Shown here piece after piece: positions 51,513-62,084 of a stretch of DNA of 64,000 bases. The translations under genes were made by a program, and so were the position numbers. The stretch's first letter is position 1; each line of letters begins with the position of its first letter. The notes below the pieces were generated by a model. It saw only the letters and a list, made by a program, of their open reading frames with translations. It searched no databases and was not told the DNA's origin. This DNA comes from Flavobacterium sp. HSC-61S13 (GTDB lineage: Bacteria; Bacteroidota; Bacteroidia; Flavobacteriales; Flavobacteriaceae), in assembly GCF_024171535.1 (NCBI RefSeq), contig NZ_JALJZV010000008.1, positions 62,001 to 126,000 on the forward strand, written 5' to 3'.

Positions 51513-51767
51513 TTATTTTAAAAGGTTCTTTTGAGCCTTTTTGAGTTCGTAAGTATATATTTTGACAAACAAATTTTCAACTTCTGTGCGTGCCCAGGGC
51601 ATTTTGCGCAAAAATTTTAAAGAAGAATTGATACTGGCATCTTTTTTAAAACAATTGATGTTGACTTCCTTGCTCAATCCCTCGAACCCTTCGTAATAAT
51701 TCACCAAGTATTCGAGTATAAAAACCAGCGTTTTTCCGTGTAAGGGATTTTTTATTTCTTCTTCCAT
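51513..51767 (-). CDS. VF530-family small DNA-binding protein (DUF2132)
   Basis: This 84-residue protein matches the VF530 (PF09905) pattern closely: [51 protein letters not shown]. The family is small, helical and reported to bind DNA in vitro; its role is not known. It is a single gene. The 51768-52175 gap upstream holds no gene I can support, only the terminator of the next operon. Confidence 0.92.
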   Translation of the reverse strand: MEEEIKNPLHGKTLVFILEYLVNYYEGFEGLSKEVNINCFKKDASINSSLKFLRKMPWARTEVENLFVKIYTYELKKAQKNLLK

Positions 51768-52111
51768 AAACCTGTTTAAAGAGCAAAGTTAATCAATAAA
51801 AATCTACTTTAAAGCGTTTATACACCAACTCTTGTCTTTTAAAATTCTACTACAATATTTTGATGAATTTATCAGGCAGATCTAAGGCCTTCAAAGTTGG
51901 ATTCGGGCACAAATTGGTTTGTTTTCTCGTTTAGGTATCTGATTGATGTATTGTGTTTGAAAATTATTTGTATTACAATTTTTTAGTGATATTTAGTGGT
52001 TGGAACTAAGTAGATTGATGGTGTTTTGATTTAGGTTCTTCTACTAATTAAAAAAAATTGATCAATCAACAACTTCGATAAAGCAAAAGAGATTGAAAGT
52101 CATTTATAAAA

Positions 52112-52142
52112 GCACAGCTCCCTAAAAATAAGGAGCTGTGTT
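52112..52142 (-). terminator. terminator of the Bcr/CflA transporter gene
   Basis: A 9-bp stem (CACAGCTCC with GGAGCTGTG) has an A-rich loop and lies about 35 nt past the stop codon of the minus-strand transporter. Confidence 0.75.
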
Positions 52143-52175
52143 TGTATAAATTAGTGCAAAAAAGGGGACAAGGTT

Positions 52176-53405
52176 TTAATCGACTACTTTTTTATTTCGA
52201 ATTCGCATCCACAATAGGATAACAACAAATAGTAACCCAGACATACATAAATAACGCCAAGCTATATCGTTTTGCGTTTTTAATGATCCGGTAGAGGAAA
52301 CGACATAACTTAAAATTGAAGTTAAAACATAGATCAATCCACCCAAAAGACCGCCGGCTATTCCGGCATTATTTGGAAAAGCGATCATACTTCGGGTAAA
52401 GTATACATTAAAAATAAATCCAGAACAAATATGAATGATAAAGGCAAAGAACATCAATACGGGTAAGTTTTGATAGTATTGGCCAATACCAATCATTACA
52501 GCGATCAGAAGCAGTTGAAAAAGGGCAAAACCGATCACTTTAGCTTTAAAATTCCAATGTATGGATCGTTTTCCCAGTAATCCACCAATCATCCAAGATA
52601 CACCTAAGGTTAGAGCACAGTACCCGATGGTGACTGCATTGAAATTAAAGGTGTGTTCGATGATAAATGGACCCGCCATACTAAAAACCATAACTACGGA
52701 ATAACTCAATCCCAATATCAAGATGCCCAAAACAAAATTTCCAGAACTCAGCATCATCTTATAAACTTGAAGTACTTCTAAACCTTTAAATGGTTTTTTA
52801 ACGGCTAGGGTTTCTCCACTGTAGATCAATTCCAGTACAAACATCAATAAAGCGTAAAGGGCTAAGAAATAAAAATTGGACTGCCATCCGAAGGCTTTCT
52901 CGAGATAACCTCCCAAAAAAGGAGCAACTATGGGGCCACAAGACCAAGCAATAGTAAAGTAACTCAAATAGTATTTTAGTTGATCACCACTGTATAAATC
53001 GACAAAAAATGCCCTTTTTGAAACAACTATGGCAGCAATGGAAAAGCCTTGAATGACCCGCAATAGGCAAATTACAAATAAATCGTTGGAAATTCCGATC
53101 AAAACACTCGAAATAACTAAGATTATTAACGCAATCAAACTTGGTTTATACCGTCCGATACTGTCTAAAAGACTACCGATAAACAATTGTCCAATACCAT
53201 AACTCAATAAAAAACAAGAAAGGGTTAATTGGATGTTCTTTTCTAACAGACCAAGATCTCTTGCCATAGCGGGAAAAGAGGGAAGATAGATATCGGTGAC
53301 CAAGCCCGAGAGCGGTATCAGCATAAAGGCTAGTAATGTAGCCGTTTTTTTTCTTTGGGGAGAAGCTTCTATAAGCATAGTAAAACAGTTATTGTGATCG
53401 GACAA
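52176..53405 (-). CDS. MFS multidrug transporter, Bcr/CflA family
   Basis: This 409-residue protein has 12 membrane helices. The Bcr/CflA signature is LIPLSGLVTDIYLPSFPAMARDL in helix 1; the motif-A loop reads IGSLLDSIGRYKPSL. Members export drugs such as bicyclomycin and chloramphenicol; the specific substrate is unknown. An AraC regulator gene lies 65 bp upstream on the same strand, so the two may be cotranscribed or linked by regulation. A Met at residue 10 is an alternative start. Confidence 0.92.
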   Translation of the reverse strand: MSDHNNCFTMLIEASPQRKKTATLLAFMLIPLSGLVTDIYLPSFPAMARDLGLLEKNIQLTLSCFLLSYGIGQLFIGSLLDSIGRYKPSLIALIILVISSVLIGISNDLFVICLLRVIQGFSIAAIVVSKRAFFVDLYSGDQLKYYLSYFTIAWSCGPIVAPFLGGYLEKAFGWQSNFYFLALYALLMFVLELIYSGETLAVKKPFKGLEVLQVYKMMLSSGNFVLGILILGLSYSVVMVFSMAGPFIIEHTFNFNAVTIGYCALTLGVSWMIGGLLGKRSIHWNFKAKVIGFALFQLLLIAVMIGIGQYYQNLPVLMFFAFIIHICSGFIFNVYFTRSMIAFPNNAGIAGGLLGGLIYVLTSILSYVVSSTGSLKTQNDIAWRYLCMSGLLFVVILLWMRIRNKKVVD

Positions 53406-53470
53406 AATTAGGTTTTGTCGATTTGTTTGGATTTAGGAAATCAAATTGATTTTGTAATAAATCAAATATT

Positions 53471-54397
53471 TTACTTTTTAGCTAAAAGTTGTTTTTGCTT
53501 GAATTGCAAAGGGGTGATTCCCACGCTTTTTTTAAAGAAGCTATTAAAGTGAGAAGGATGTTCGTAGCCTAGTGTATATCCAACTTGAGACACATCCCAA
53601 GGGGTGTTGATTAAAAGGGTTTTGGCCTCTTCAATAATGCGGTTTTTTAAGATGGTAAAAGTGGTTTTACCCGTAGCGGTTTTAATTGTAAAATTCAAAT
53701 GATTGACATGTACGTTTAATGCTGCTGCAAAATCAGCAGGCGTTTTCATTCGCAACGGATATGCTGGAGAGTCTAAGGGAAATTGCTGATCTAACAAATC
53801 TTCAAATAAGTGCAATAATCTCGACGGTGCACTTTGGCTTTGTATATCCATTTGAATGGGACTACCACAGATCAACTGATGCATAATCAAACAAAGCAAA
53901 TTTCGAATGACATCGTATTTATACAGGTATTCAGAATGGGCCATTTGGAGCATTTGTTCAAAATAAGCTTCTATTAAATATAAAGTAGCGGGATCCAAGA
54001 AAACAACGGGATGGGTTAAGGGTTTAAAAAGAGGTGATTTTTTAAAAACGTCAAATGAGTGATGATCGTTAAAAAATGCGGCGTTAAACAAACAATAATA
54101 GCCGTCCTGTTCGTCAGAAATAGCTGTCCAAGTATACGGGACATCTGGACATGGAAGCAGTAGGGCAGGTCGATCAATTAACAGGGTATTGCCGGCATAG
54201 AAAACTTCACCAACTCCTTTAATTAGGGTGATTTTATAAAAGTCTCTACGATTATAAGGTGCTGCAAAAGAACAGTGTTTTCGCGTATTTATATTGAAAT
54301 GAGACTTTCCATTTTCTATGTTTTGCGTGCTAATAGGAAACGGAATAAACGAGCGATCTCGATAAAAATCAACTAAAGTTTCTAGTTCATGACTCAT
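53471..54397 (-). CDS. AraC-family transcriptional regulator next to the Bcr/CflA transporter
   Basis: This 308-residue protein has an N-terminal sensor domain (about residues 20-180) and a C-terminal double helix-turn-helix (ADFAAALNVHVNHLNFTIK; VSQVGYTLGYEHPSHFNSFF; GITPLQFKQ). It precedes the MFS transporter gene on the same strand, suggesting it controls that exporter. The N-terminal part has a few aromatic residues but no recognisable ligand motif. Confidence 0.92.
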   Translation of the reverse strand: MSHELETLVDFYRDRSFIPFPISTQNIENGKSHFNINTRKHCSFAAPYNRRDFYKITLIKGVGEVFYAGNTLLIDRPALLLPCPDVPYTWTAISDEQDGYYCLFNAAFFNDHHSFDVFKKSPLFKPLTHPVVFLDPATLYLIEAYFEQMLQMAHSEYLYKYDVIRNLLCLIMHQLICGSPIQMDIQSQSAPSRLLHLFEDLLDQQFPLDSPAYPLRMKTPADFAAALNVHVNHLNFTIKTATGKTTFTILKNRIIEEAKTLLINTPWDVSQVGYTLGYEHPSHFNSFFKKSVGITPLQFKQKQLLAKK

Positions 54398-54578
54398 GGA
54401 AGGACATTAAGTGGTAAAGGTATTAAAAAGCCTTTTGATGGCATTGAAAATTTTGAATCTGTTTATCAATGTTTGAAAAAATAGGTTCTTTTCGGAGTGA
54501 CTTGCCATTTTAATCGTTTTATGATGAATATCATTTTTACTTGTTTGATCATGTGATATTTTTATACTATCCAAAATC

Positions 54579-54586
54579 TATTTTTG
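54579..54586 (+). promoter_or_regulatory. -7 element (TATTTTTG) of the MBL-rhodanese gene
   Basis: Exact TAnnTTTG match 41 nt before the ATG at 54628, which supports that start. A TTTGATCATGTGATA sequence about 25 nt upstream may be a regulator site but is not symmetrical. Confidence 0.45.
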
Positions 54587-54627
54587 GACAGCAGAAGAAA
54601 AAGAATGTTTACCAAATAATTATAGGA

Positions 54628-56046
54628 ATGAAGATTGAACAAATTTATACTGGCTGTATCGCTCATGCAGCTTATTATGTAGAAAGTGATGGAGAAGTAG
54701 CTATTTTTGATCCCTTGCGCGACATACAACCTTATTTGGATCGAGCTCAAAGTGACCATGCCCGAATTAAATATGTATTTGAAACGCATTTTCATGCCGA
54801 TTTTGTTAGCGGACATTTAGATTTAATGCAAAAAACGGGTGCAGCGATTGTCTTTGGACCTACAGCAAAACCCAATTATCAAGCCATAATCGCTGAGGAT
54901 AATCAGGTTTTTAGCTTGGGTAAAATAAAGATTCAAGTTTTACATACCCCAGGGCATACATTAGAAAGTACCACCTATCTCATTTTGGACGAAAGCGGTC
55001 GAGAGCATGCGATTATTACAGGAGATACCTTATTTATAGGAGATGTTGGAAGACCAGATTTAGTACAGTATGTAAATTCTAGTTTGACAGAGGAGATTTT
55101 AGCTCGTAAATTATTTCATTCGTTACGCGATAAGATTATGCCATTACCGGATCATATTATCGTGTATCCTAATCACGGTGCAGGTAGTGCCTGTGGAAAA
55201 AACATGAGTAAGGAAACCACGGATACTTTAGGCAATCAAAAACAAACCAATTACGCTTTGCGATCGGATATGACCGAAGGTGAATTTGTAAAAGAGCTTT
55301 TAACAGGATTAACTCCACCGCCTCAGTATTTTCCAAAAAATGTATTGATGAATATTAAGGGATATGAGTCATTAGATACCGTTTTGACAAAAGCCAAAAA
55401 ACCCTTAACTGTTTTTGAATTTATCAAATTAACCGAGCAACCTGAAGTTTTGATTTTAGATACTCGTGATGCCGCTGATTTTGCAAAAGCACATATTCCA
55501 AACAGTATCAATATCGGTTTAAATGGAGGGTTTGCCGTTTGGGTGGGGGAGACGATTAGTGATATCAATCAGAAAATCGTATTGGTGACCGAACCGGGTA
55601 AGGAAGAAGAGTCGATGATTCGACTGTCTAGAGTCGGTTTTGATCATACGATTGGATTTTTGGAAAATGGATATCAAGCATGGAAAAAGGCGGGATTAAA
55701 AAGTGGCAAAATTGAGCGAATTCGTGCATCGGTTTTTGATGAAACCGTATTGTATAGCGATACCGTAGTATTAGACGTACGTAAAAAAAGTGAATACGAT
55801 TCAGAGCATTTGTTGTCTTCTACTAGTATTCCCTTAAATATTCTGGAGAATCATTTAGAAGAATTGTCCTTAGAGAACGCCTATTTGATTTATTGTGCGG
55901 GCGGCTACCGAAGTATGATAGCCGCTTCTATTTTAAAGAAGAATGGTTTTATAAGAGTTGCCGATGTAATTGGCGGATATAATGAAATTAAAAAACGTAC
56001 TCAGTTGGAGAAAACGACCTATGTATGTCCGAGTTCGTTATTATAA
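54628..56046 (+). CDS. MBL-fold hydrolase fused to two rhodanese domains
   Basis: From the ATG at 54628 this is 472 residues. The metallo-beta-lactamase domain (about residues 1-240) carries the iron/zinc motif THFHADFVSGH, then HTPGHT, TGDTLF and YPNHG, as in persulfide dioxygenases. The first rhodanese domain (EVLILDTRDAADFAKAHIP) has no active-site Cys and is probably non-catalytic. The second (VVLDVRKKSEYDSEH) has the active loop YCAGGYRS. This architecture is known from bacterial sulfur-handling enzymes that oxidise persulfides or hydrogen sulfide. An upstream frame (from 54541) adds no domain. Confidence 0.93.
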   Translation: MKIEQIYTGCIAHAAYYVESDGEVAIFDPLRDIQPYLDRAQSDHARIKYVFETHFHADFVSGHLDLMQKTGAAIVFGPTAKPNYQAIIAEDNQVFSLGKIKIQVLHTPGHTLESTTYLILDESGREHAIITGDTLFIGDVGRPDLVQYVNSSLTEEILARKLFHSLRDKIMPLPDHIIVYPNHGAGSACGKNMSKETTDTLGNQKQTNYALRSDMTEGEFVKELLTGLTPPPQYFPKNVLMNIKGYESLDTVLTKAKKPLTVFEFIKLTEQPEVLILDTRDAADFAKAHIPNSINIGLNGGFAVWVGETISDINQKIVLVTEPGKEEESMIRLSRVGFDHTIGFLENGYQAWKKAGLKSGKIERIRASVFDETVLYSDTVVLDVRKKSEYDSEHLLSSTSIPLNILENHLEELSLENAYLIYCAGGYRSMIAASILKKNGFIRVADVIGGYNEIKKRTQLEKTTYVCPSSLL

Positions 56047-56115
56047 CTTAAAATATATTTCGATTTAGTTTTTAAAAGTCAATAAATTCCATTTAAAAGC
56101 GGCGGCTAGATTGTT

Positions 56116-56745
56116 TTACGCACCTTTCTTACGTCCTACAAACCGTATGACTGAACCGGTACCGTTGTGGAAAGAGCCTTCGCTTAACTCAATTTCCGTT
56201 TGCTCTAGCTGTAAGATGTCAAAACTACTGAAATCCGATGTCAATTCCTCTATGGAAAATAAATCGTCAATGTCCTTAGGGCCACCAACCTTAGGGTTTA
56301 CTGTGTTGTAGTGGAGGTGATCCTTACTAAAGGCTTCAAAGATTATTAAGCCACCTGGTTTTAATAATGTAATAAGTTTTTTGTGATAAGTCGATTTGAT
56401 TGCCGCGGGAAAATGGGCATAGATCAATGCAATAATGTCAAATTGTTCAGGTTGATAACTCAGTTGCTCCAAGGCTCCAATTTCATAAGAAATTTCAACT
56501 TCAGCTTGTTGTGCAAGCAACAAAGCCTTTTTCTGTCCTTCAGTACTGATATCAAATGCGGATGCTTCCCAACCTAGTGTTGCTGCGAAGACAGCGTTTC
56601 GACCTTCACCCTCTGCAGCAAATAATATTTTACCGCAATTGGTATTGGCTAATTGCTCCTTTAGAAAAACATTGGGCGTTGTTCCATATGCAAATTCTTC
56701 GGAGTTATATCTTTCATTCCAACGATCTAACCAAGCTTTGTCCAT
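56116..56745 (-). CDS. class I SAM-dependent methyltransferase (TehB/UbiE-like)
   Basis: This 209-residue protein starts [21 protein letters not shown], as in TehB-like methyltransferases, then has the SAM-binding motif [17 protein letters not shown], motif II SAFDIS and the motif [10 protein letters not shown]. It methylates a small molecule, possibly a tellurite- or thiol-related compound; the substrate is not evident. The gene converges with the MBL-rhodanese gene. Confidence 0.9.
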   Translation of the reverse strand: MDKAWLDRWNERYNSEEFAYGTTPNVFLKEQLANTNCGKILFAAEGEGRNAVFAATLGWEASAFDISTEGQKKALLLAQQAEVEISYEIGALEQLSYQPEQFDIIALIYAHFPAAIKSTYHKKLITLLKPGGLIIFEAFSKDHLHYNTVNPKVGGPKDIDDLFSIEELTSDFSSFDILQLEQTEIELSEGSFHNGTGSVIRFVGRKKGA

Positions 56746-56828
56746 AGTAATAAAAAAATAAAATATATTTTAAGCGGCAATTATAAGTTAATCTACCGTG
56801 TTTCTAGTGATTGTAAAAATAGTAAATA

Positions 56829-56860
56829 AAAAAATGGACGTGGTAAATCGTCCATTTTTT
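56829..56860 (-). terminator. terminator of the sdh operon
   Basis: A perfect 12-bp stem (AAAAAATGGACG with CGTCCATTTTTT) has an 8-nt loop and a U-run on the minus strand, about 50 nt past the sdhB stop codon. Confidence 0.9.
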
Positions 56861-56906
56861 TTATCAATTTATATGCGTATCTTATAAGAATGCGCTAAAG
56901 TTTGAC

Positions 56907-57653
56907 TCAATGCTTTAAAGTTTTAGCACGATTGTATTCATAGTTCATTTGTGCGATATTTAGTACTGAAATTTCCTGAGGGCATTCTACTTCGCAGGCT
57001 TCTGTATTGGAGCAATGCCCAAAGGCTTCCTGATCCATTTGATAGACCATGTTTAAAACGCGTTGATCGCGTTCTTCTTTGCCGTGAGGGAGTTTAACTA
57101 AGTGAATAATTTTTGCTGCTGTAAAAAGTGCAGCACTACCATTTTTACAAGTAGCAACACAGGCACCACATCCGATACAAGCGGCAGAGTCAAAGGCTGA
57201 TTCAGCAATAATATGAGTTACCGGTATGCTATTAGCTTCTGGTGCTTGTCCTGTATTGACAGAAACGTAACCACCTGAAGAAATGATACGGTCAAAAGCA
57301 CCTCGATCTACTTTTAAATCGCGCTTTATCGGAAAAGCGCCTGATCTGAAAGGCTCTATAACAACGGTTTCTCCATCTTTAAATTCTCTTAAATGCAATT
57401 GACAAGTCGTGGTGTTTTTTAGAGGGCCATGCGCCAAACCATTAATCATAACACCGCATTGTCCGCAAATTCCCTCCCTACAGTCGTGATCAAATTCAAC
57501 TGGGGATTCATTGGATAGAATTAATTGCTCATTTAAAGTATCCAACATTTCTAAAAAGGACATATGTGGATTGATATCTTCTAAGGGGTAATCGACAAGT
57601 TTACCCGCTGATTTTTGATCTTTTTGTCTCCAAATTCTTAAATTTAGTTTCAT
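56907..57653 (-). CDS. sdhB: succinate dehydrogenase iron-sulfur subunit SdhB
   Basis: This 248-residue protein has the three clusters of SdhB/FrdB: the 2Fe-2S site CREGICGQCG with a distal TTCQ, the 4Fe-4S site CIGCGACVATC and the 3Fe-4S site CSNTEACEVECP. It carries electrons from the flavoprotein to the cytochrome b. It is the last gene of the porin-sdhCAB group and ends before a terminator. Confidence 0.97.
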   Translation of the reverse strand: MKLNLRIWRQKDQKSAGKLVDYPLEDINPHMSFLEMLDTLNEQLILSNESPVEFDHDCREGICGQCGVMINGLAHGPLKNTTTCQLHLREFKDGETVVIEPFRSGAFPIKRDLKVDRGAFDRIISSGGYVSVNTGQAPEANSIPVTHIIAESAFDSAACIGCGACVATCKNGSAALFTAAKIIHLVKLPHGKEERDQRVLNMVYQMDQEAFGHCSNTEACEVECPQEISVLNIAQMNYEYNRAKTLKH

Positions 57654-57706
57654 AATTAGATATTTTAGAGGTCCATTTTTTTTCGAATATAGGGCCTGTT
57701 TTATTA

Positions 57707-59623
57707 TTATTTATAACTTCTTACTATGGGTTGTACATATTCAAAAACCAAGGGTTCTTTGACTAGTTGCGGTTCATTGCTAGAACCTGTCCAACCCCAA
57801 GCAGAGATAAATTGATAATCCGTGTCGTTTCTCATAGCTTCACCATCGGCAGTTTGGTATTCCTCTCTAAAGTGAGCACCACAAGATTCGTTTCGCGTCA
57901 GTGCGTCGTAGCACATGAGTTCACCGATTTCGAGATAATCAGCAACACGACCGGCTTTTTCTAATTCGTTATTCATTGCGCCAACTTCTCCAGGTATATG
58001 AACGTTTTGATAGAATTCGTTGCGCAATTGTTTAATTTGTTCTATTGCTGATTTTAGCCCAGTTTCATTTCGAGATAGTCCGCAGTAATCATACAGTATT
58101 TTGCCAAGTGCCTTGTGATAGTAGTCCACGGTTTTGTCTCCTCTACAACGAATAAAATGATCCAGTTGTTTTGAAATGGCATCTTCTGCTTCTTGAAAAG
58201 CAGGGTGATCCGTCGAGATCTTGCCGGTGTGAATTTCTGATGATAGATAATTGGCCATGGTATATGGAGCGATAAAATAGCCGTCTACACAAGCTTGTAG
58301 CAGTGAATTGGCTCCAAGGCGATTGGCACCGTGATCGGCGAAATTGGCTTCACCTAAGGCGAATAAACCGGGAATCGTAGTCATTAATTCATAATCTACC
58401 CAAAGGCCTCCCATCGAAAAATGTGCCGCAGGTGAAATCATCATCGGCTCTTTATACGCGTCTATTCCGGTGATTTTTCGATACATATCGAATAAATTCC
58501 CGTATTTTTCTTTTATTTTATTGACTCCTTGTTCTTTTATCGCTTTGGAAAAATCGAGATAAACCGCATTTTTTAAGGCACCTATTCCAAATCCTGCATC
58601 TATGCGTTCTTTAGCGGCTCTTGAAGAGATATCTCTCGGAGCTAGATTTCCAAAAGCGGGATACCTTCGTTCCAAATAATAATCGCGATCTTCTTCTGGT
58701 ATTGCATTGGCGAGTCGATCTTCATGTTCTTTAAGTGGTACCCATATACGTCCGTCGTTTCTGAGTGATTCCGACATCAATGTCAGTTTTGATTGATAAT
58801 CGCCAGATTGTGGTAGGGAAGTCGGGTGGATTTGCGTCCAGCTCGGGCTCGCCATTAAGGCGCCTTTTTTGTGAGCTCTCCAAATAGCAGAGCCGTTGCA
58901 TCCCATGGCTAGAGTAGAGAGGTAGTAAATTTTCCCAAAACCTCCTGTAGCCAAAACAACAGCATGTGCACTGTGGCGTTCAATTTTTCCGGTATCCAAA
59001 TCACGTACGATGACACCGCGTGCTTTACCGTCAATAATAACAAGGTCTAGCATTTCATGGCGGGTATGTAAGGCTACGGTTTTTTTGTTGACCTGACGCA
59101 TTAATGCTTGATAAGCTCCTAATAGCAGTTGTTGTCCCGTTTGTCCACGCGAGTAAAAGGTTCTACTAACTTGAACACCACCAAAGGATCGATTGTTTAA
59201 ATAGCCACCGTATTCGCGTCCAAAAGGTACTCCTTGGGCTACGGCTTGATCTATTAGATGGAGTGAACATTCCGCCATGCGATATACATTGGCTTCCCGC
59301 GATCTAAAATCACCTCCTTTTAGCGTATCAACAAACATACGATAAACGCTATCTCCATCGTTTTTATAGTTTTTTGCGGCATTTACCCCGCCTTGTGCTG
59401 CCACAGAGTGTGCTCGCCGCGCACTGTCTTGAAAACAAAACGATTTTACTTGATAACCCATTTCTCCTAAAGAGGCAGCGATGGAACTGCCGGCTAGTCC
59501 AGTACCAATAACAATAACATCAAGTTTCTTTCGATTGGCCGGATTGACCAGTTTTGCGTTTTTTTTATAATTTGACCACTTGTCTTCTAAAGGTCCGGTG
59601 GGAATTTTGGCATCTAAGATCAT
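57707..59623 (-). CDS. sdhA: succinate dehydrogenase flavoprotein subunit SdhA
   Basis: From the ATG at 59621-59623 this is 638 residues. The FAD site is [15 protein letters not shown], and the covalent-flavin His is in [17 protein letters not shown]. The catalytic part holds HPTSLPQSG and ARGE-like segments ([16 protein letters not shown]). It oxidises succinate to fumarate, or the reverse. The longer frame starting at 59704 would overlap sdhC and adds no conserved residues. The gap to sdhB is 53 nt. Confidence 0.96.
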   Translation of the reverse strand: MILDAKIPTGPLEDKWSNYKKNAKLVNPANRKKLDVIVIGTGLAGSSIAASLGEMGYQVKSFCFQDSARRAHSVAAQGGVNAAKNYKNDGDSVYRMFVDTLKGGDFRSREANVYRMAECSLHLIDQAVAQGVPFGREYGGYLNNRSFGGVQVSRTFYSRGQTGQQLLLGAYQALMRQVNKKTVALHTRHEMLDLVIIDGKARGVIVRDLDTGKIERHSAHAVVLATGGFGKIYYLSTLAMGCNGSAIWRAHKKGALMASPSWTQIHPTSLPQSGDYQSKLTLMSESLRNDGRIWVPLKEHEDRLANAIPEEDRDYYLERRYPAFGNLAPRDISSRAAKERIDAGFGIGALKNAVYLDFSKAIKEQGVNKIKEKYGNLFDMYRKITGIDAYKEPMMISPAAHFSMGGLWVDYELMTTIPGLFALGEANFADHGANRLGANSLLQACVDGYFIAPYTMANYLSSEIHTGKISTDHPAFQEAEDAISKQLDHFIRCRGDKTVDYYHKALGKILYDYCGLSRNETGLKSAIEQIKQLRNEFYQNVHIPGEVGAMNNELEKAGRVADYLEIGELMCYDALTRNESCGAHFREEYQTADGEAMRNDTDYQFISAWGWTGSSNEPQLVKEPLVFEYVQPIVRSYK

Positions 59624-59663
59624 AAGCTTGTGTTTTAAATACAACTTTCTTGAAAAGTCTGTT

Positions 59664-60317
59664 TTATGATTGATTAAAAAAGATATAAATGGGAATGATG
59701 GCAAATCCGAGACTGATTGTCAACGAATAGATAATTCCGAAATAGCGTATCCCTTTTACGTATTTTGGATGGAATACACCGAGTGTTCTAATAGCGCTAA
59801 AAAAGCCATGTAACAGATGGTATCCCAATGCAATCATGGATAAAACATAAATGACTACATACCACCATTCCCGATATAGTTCGACAACGAGCTGATAGAG
59901 ATCTCGGTTGCCATTAGCATCTAGTGGAAGACTTCCAAACTTGTATTCATACCAGAAATTTTTAAAGTGAATGATTAAAAAAATCAAGATTATGGTACCG
60001 AGTATTCCCATATTACGACTGTACCATTTGCTCGATCTACCACGCTGATCGGATTGGTAACTTCCGCCAGCTTTTTTATTTTTTAAGGTAATAATTAAAG
60101 CATACACCGCATGTGCGATGATAGAAGCATAAAGACCATATGAAACTACTTTAATCAATGGGTTGCCGGATAAAAAATGGGAGTAGGCATTAAATTGCAA
60201 ATGTGCTTGTTCTGCAGGCAAGAATAATTGGAGGTTTCCCAAAAGGTGAATCACCAAAAAGAAACAAAGAAATAAACCTGTAAAGCAAAGAATGATTTTT
60301 CTAGTAAGGGTCTGCAT
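59664..60317 (-). CDS. sdhC: succinate dehydrogenase cytochrome b subunit (b558 family)
   Basis: This 217-residue membrane protein has five helices, as in the single-subunit diheme cytochrome b of Bacteroidota and Gram-positive enzymes. Conserved histidines in the helices ([29 protein letters not shown]) are candidate haem ligands. It anchors SdhAB and passes electrons to menaquinone. It lies 81 nt after the porin gene and 40 nt before sdhA. Confidence 0.95.
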   Translation of the reverse strand: MQTLTRKIILCFTGLFLCFFLVIHLLGNLQLFLPAEQAHLQFNAYSHFLSGNPLIKVVSYGLYASIIAHAVYALIITLKNKKAGGSYQSDQRGRSSKWYSRNMGILGTIILIFLIIHFKNFWYEYKFGSLPLDANGNRDLYQLVVELYREWWYVVIYVLSMIALGYHLLHGFFSAIRTLGVFHPKYVKGIRYFGIIYSLTISLGFAIIPIYIFFNQS

Positions 60318-60398
60318 AGAATCTATTTTAGATAATTAATAATGACGATAACTTTTATTTATAGGCAGCAAAGCGCATTAATAGGCTGTGGTGCGTTT

Positions 60399-61550
60399 TT
60401 ATAAACGGCTTTGTACTTGTAATACTAATAAGTTGTTGTTATATAATGTGGTATTGGGAATATTGTTGTTATACATATCGATCTGCATTCCCAATTGTAT
60501 TCTCGCACCATAATCTTTTAAAAACTCCAAGCCCAGCATCGGCAATATGGTGTGTCGTGGATTGGAATGTAATTTATGGTCAATATCTAGATATTCATAT
60601 CTACAAGAGAATTCTACTGCACTAAGTTTTTTGTATTTAATCTCATAGCGCAAATTGGGGAGTACGTAAATTCCTTGCAACTGATATTCACTCAAAGGGT
60701 TAATACGTTCGATCTCCGGAATGGCAAAATAGGCGTTGTGATTGATTGCTTGCTTAGCTATAAACTGCGTTTCCAAAATCAGTCGTTCCGTCAGTTTATA
60801 GTCGGCAGTGATGTCAATACCATAAGCATATACTTGTTGTTTATTAACTTCACCGATACCGCCATTAAGACCAAGGTTGATGTTGTATTTATCAAACAAA
60901 CCTAAGACAACACGCGATGAATAGTGTTTTCCGTTATCGCTATCCATGATTTGATTTCTACCATTTCCGTTCATCACGGAAAGAGCATAAGAAACGGGCA
61001 GACCTTCTAAGTCGAAATTTCCTGTCATTGAAATTCCCGTTTGAAAACTAGTCCATCCCAATTTTCCTAATTCATAATATTGATTTGTAAAATCCAAGGA
61101 GCGAATAATATCGACAGGATAGGTTTCCTCAATACCAAACCAAGGCCGAAATTGACCTAATGTAAAACTGACAGCTTTGCTAAAACTATACTTGATATAA
61201 GCATTCTCTAATACTTTGTTTTTTGGATCCGATTTAAAATCCGCCAAATTAACCAAGGCAACAACTTCAGTACGATCACCAATCGTCGCTTTTACCTGTA
61301 CCCGCATTCTTTTTACCTCAAATGAATTGCGGGTAACTTCACCCTCTGAGTGATGCAATCCGTTGAGGTCAACACCTTCTGAGAGGCCTGTAGAATATCT
61401 GGCTTGGAAAAGTCCCTTAAATTGAAACTGAGGATATTTTTTATCGGCGGAGAAAGTTGCAATAGAATCGGTGTCACTTTGAGCAAAAAGAGCAACAGGA
61501 ATTAAAAAGCATAACAATGTTTTTGTAAAGGTTTTAGCGCTAAATCCCAT
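60399..61550 (-). CDS. phosphate-selective-type porin (OprO/OprP family) upstream of sdhC
   Basis: This 383-residue protein has a signal peptide (ends FAQ) and the OprO/OprP (PF07396) pattern: FKGLFQARYSTGLSEGV, VTRNSFEVKRMRVQVKATIGD, YIKYSF, SFTLGQFRPWFGIEE, and a C-terminal aromatic-rich strand. It is an outer-membrane porin, often anion-selective. It is placed as the first gene of the sdh unit, so it may supply or export a dicarboxylate such as succinate or fumarate. This link is inferred from position only. Confidence 0.9.
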   Translation of the reverse strand: MGFSAKTFTKTLLCFLIPVALFAQSDTDSIATFSADKKYPQFQFKGLFQARYSTGLSEGVDLNGLHHSEGEVTRNSFEVKRMRVQVKATIGDRTEVVALVNLADFKSDPKNKVLENAYIKYSFSKAVSFTLGQFRPWFGIEETYPVDIIRSLDFTNQYYELGKLGWTSFQTGISMTGNFDLEGLPVSYALSVMNGNGRNQIMDSDNGKHYSSRVVLGLFDKYNINLGLNGGIGEVNKQQVYAYGIDITADYKLTERLILETQFIAKQAINHNAYFAIPEIERINPLSEYQLQGIYVLPNLRYEIKYKKLSAVEFSCRYEYLDIDHKLHSNPRHTILPMLGLEFLKDYGARIQLGMQIDMYNNNIPNTTLYNNNLLVLQVQSRL

Positions 61551-62002
61551 AATTTCACTTTTTAATAAATAATTCAGTAATTGAATTAAGAAATTTCATA
61601 TAATCATATCATTAAAGTTAATTTATTTTTAGTTAAAATTCATGCAAATGGGAGATTTGTAACTAATTTATTTTTGTTGTTAACAATGTTGTTTATTGTT
61701 TGTTTTTTAAATTAATTTAGATCTTATTTGTTTTTTAATAGTTAATTTTTTAATTTAAAATAGGGTAAGCTAATAAAAAAATGAAGTTGTTGCTTATAAA
61801 AATGTTTTAATAGAGCTACTGCTTTGAAAGAAAAGGGAATTAAATCAGTTTGGGGTCTGAAAATTCCGTTTAAAACCTAGATAAAAGCGGGATTAACATT
61901 TTGGGAGAATGTTTGAGAATATAAAAATAAAATAAAAGAAAAACTTTAACTTTATTTTGTTTTTATTTCACATAAAATTAGTGTTATTGCAACATCAAAT
62001 AA

Positions 62003-62022
62003 GGGGTCTATATAGGGGTCTA
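62003..62022 (+). promoter_or_regulatory. direct repeat GGGGTCTAT (11-nt period), possible activator site
   Basis: Two identical copies one helical turn apart lie about 55 nt upstream of the M4 gene's -7 element in otherwise AT-rich DNA. The spacing fits a tandem regulator site. Confidence 0.4.
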
Positions 62023-62076
62023 TTGTGTTAATAATCAATTTAATGCTAAATATTTATTAAAAACATTTATTAAGAT

Positions 62077-62084
62077 TAAATTTG
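62077..62084 (+). promoter_or_regulatory. -7 element (TAAATTTG) of the M4 protease gene
   Basis: Exact TAnnTTTG match, 76 nt before the ATG. No TTG -33 partner. Confidence 0.45.

Noticed and set aside
54541..54627. N-terminal extension of the MBL-rhodanese protein
   Set aside because: It begins at a TTG, contains the likely promoter -7 element and adds no conserved residues. The ATG at 54628 starts the conserved domain.
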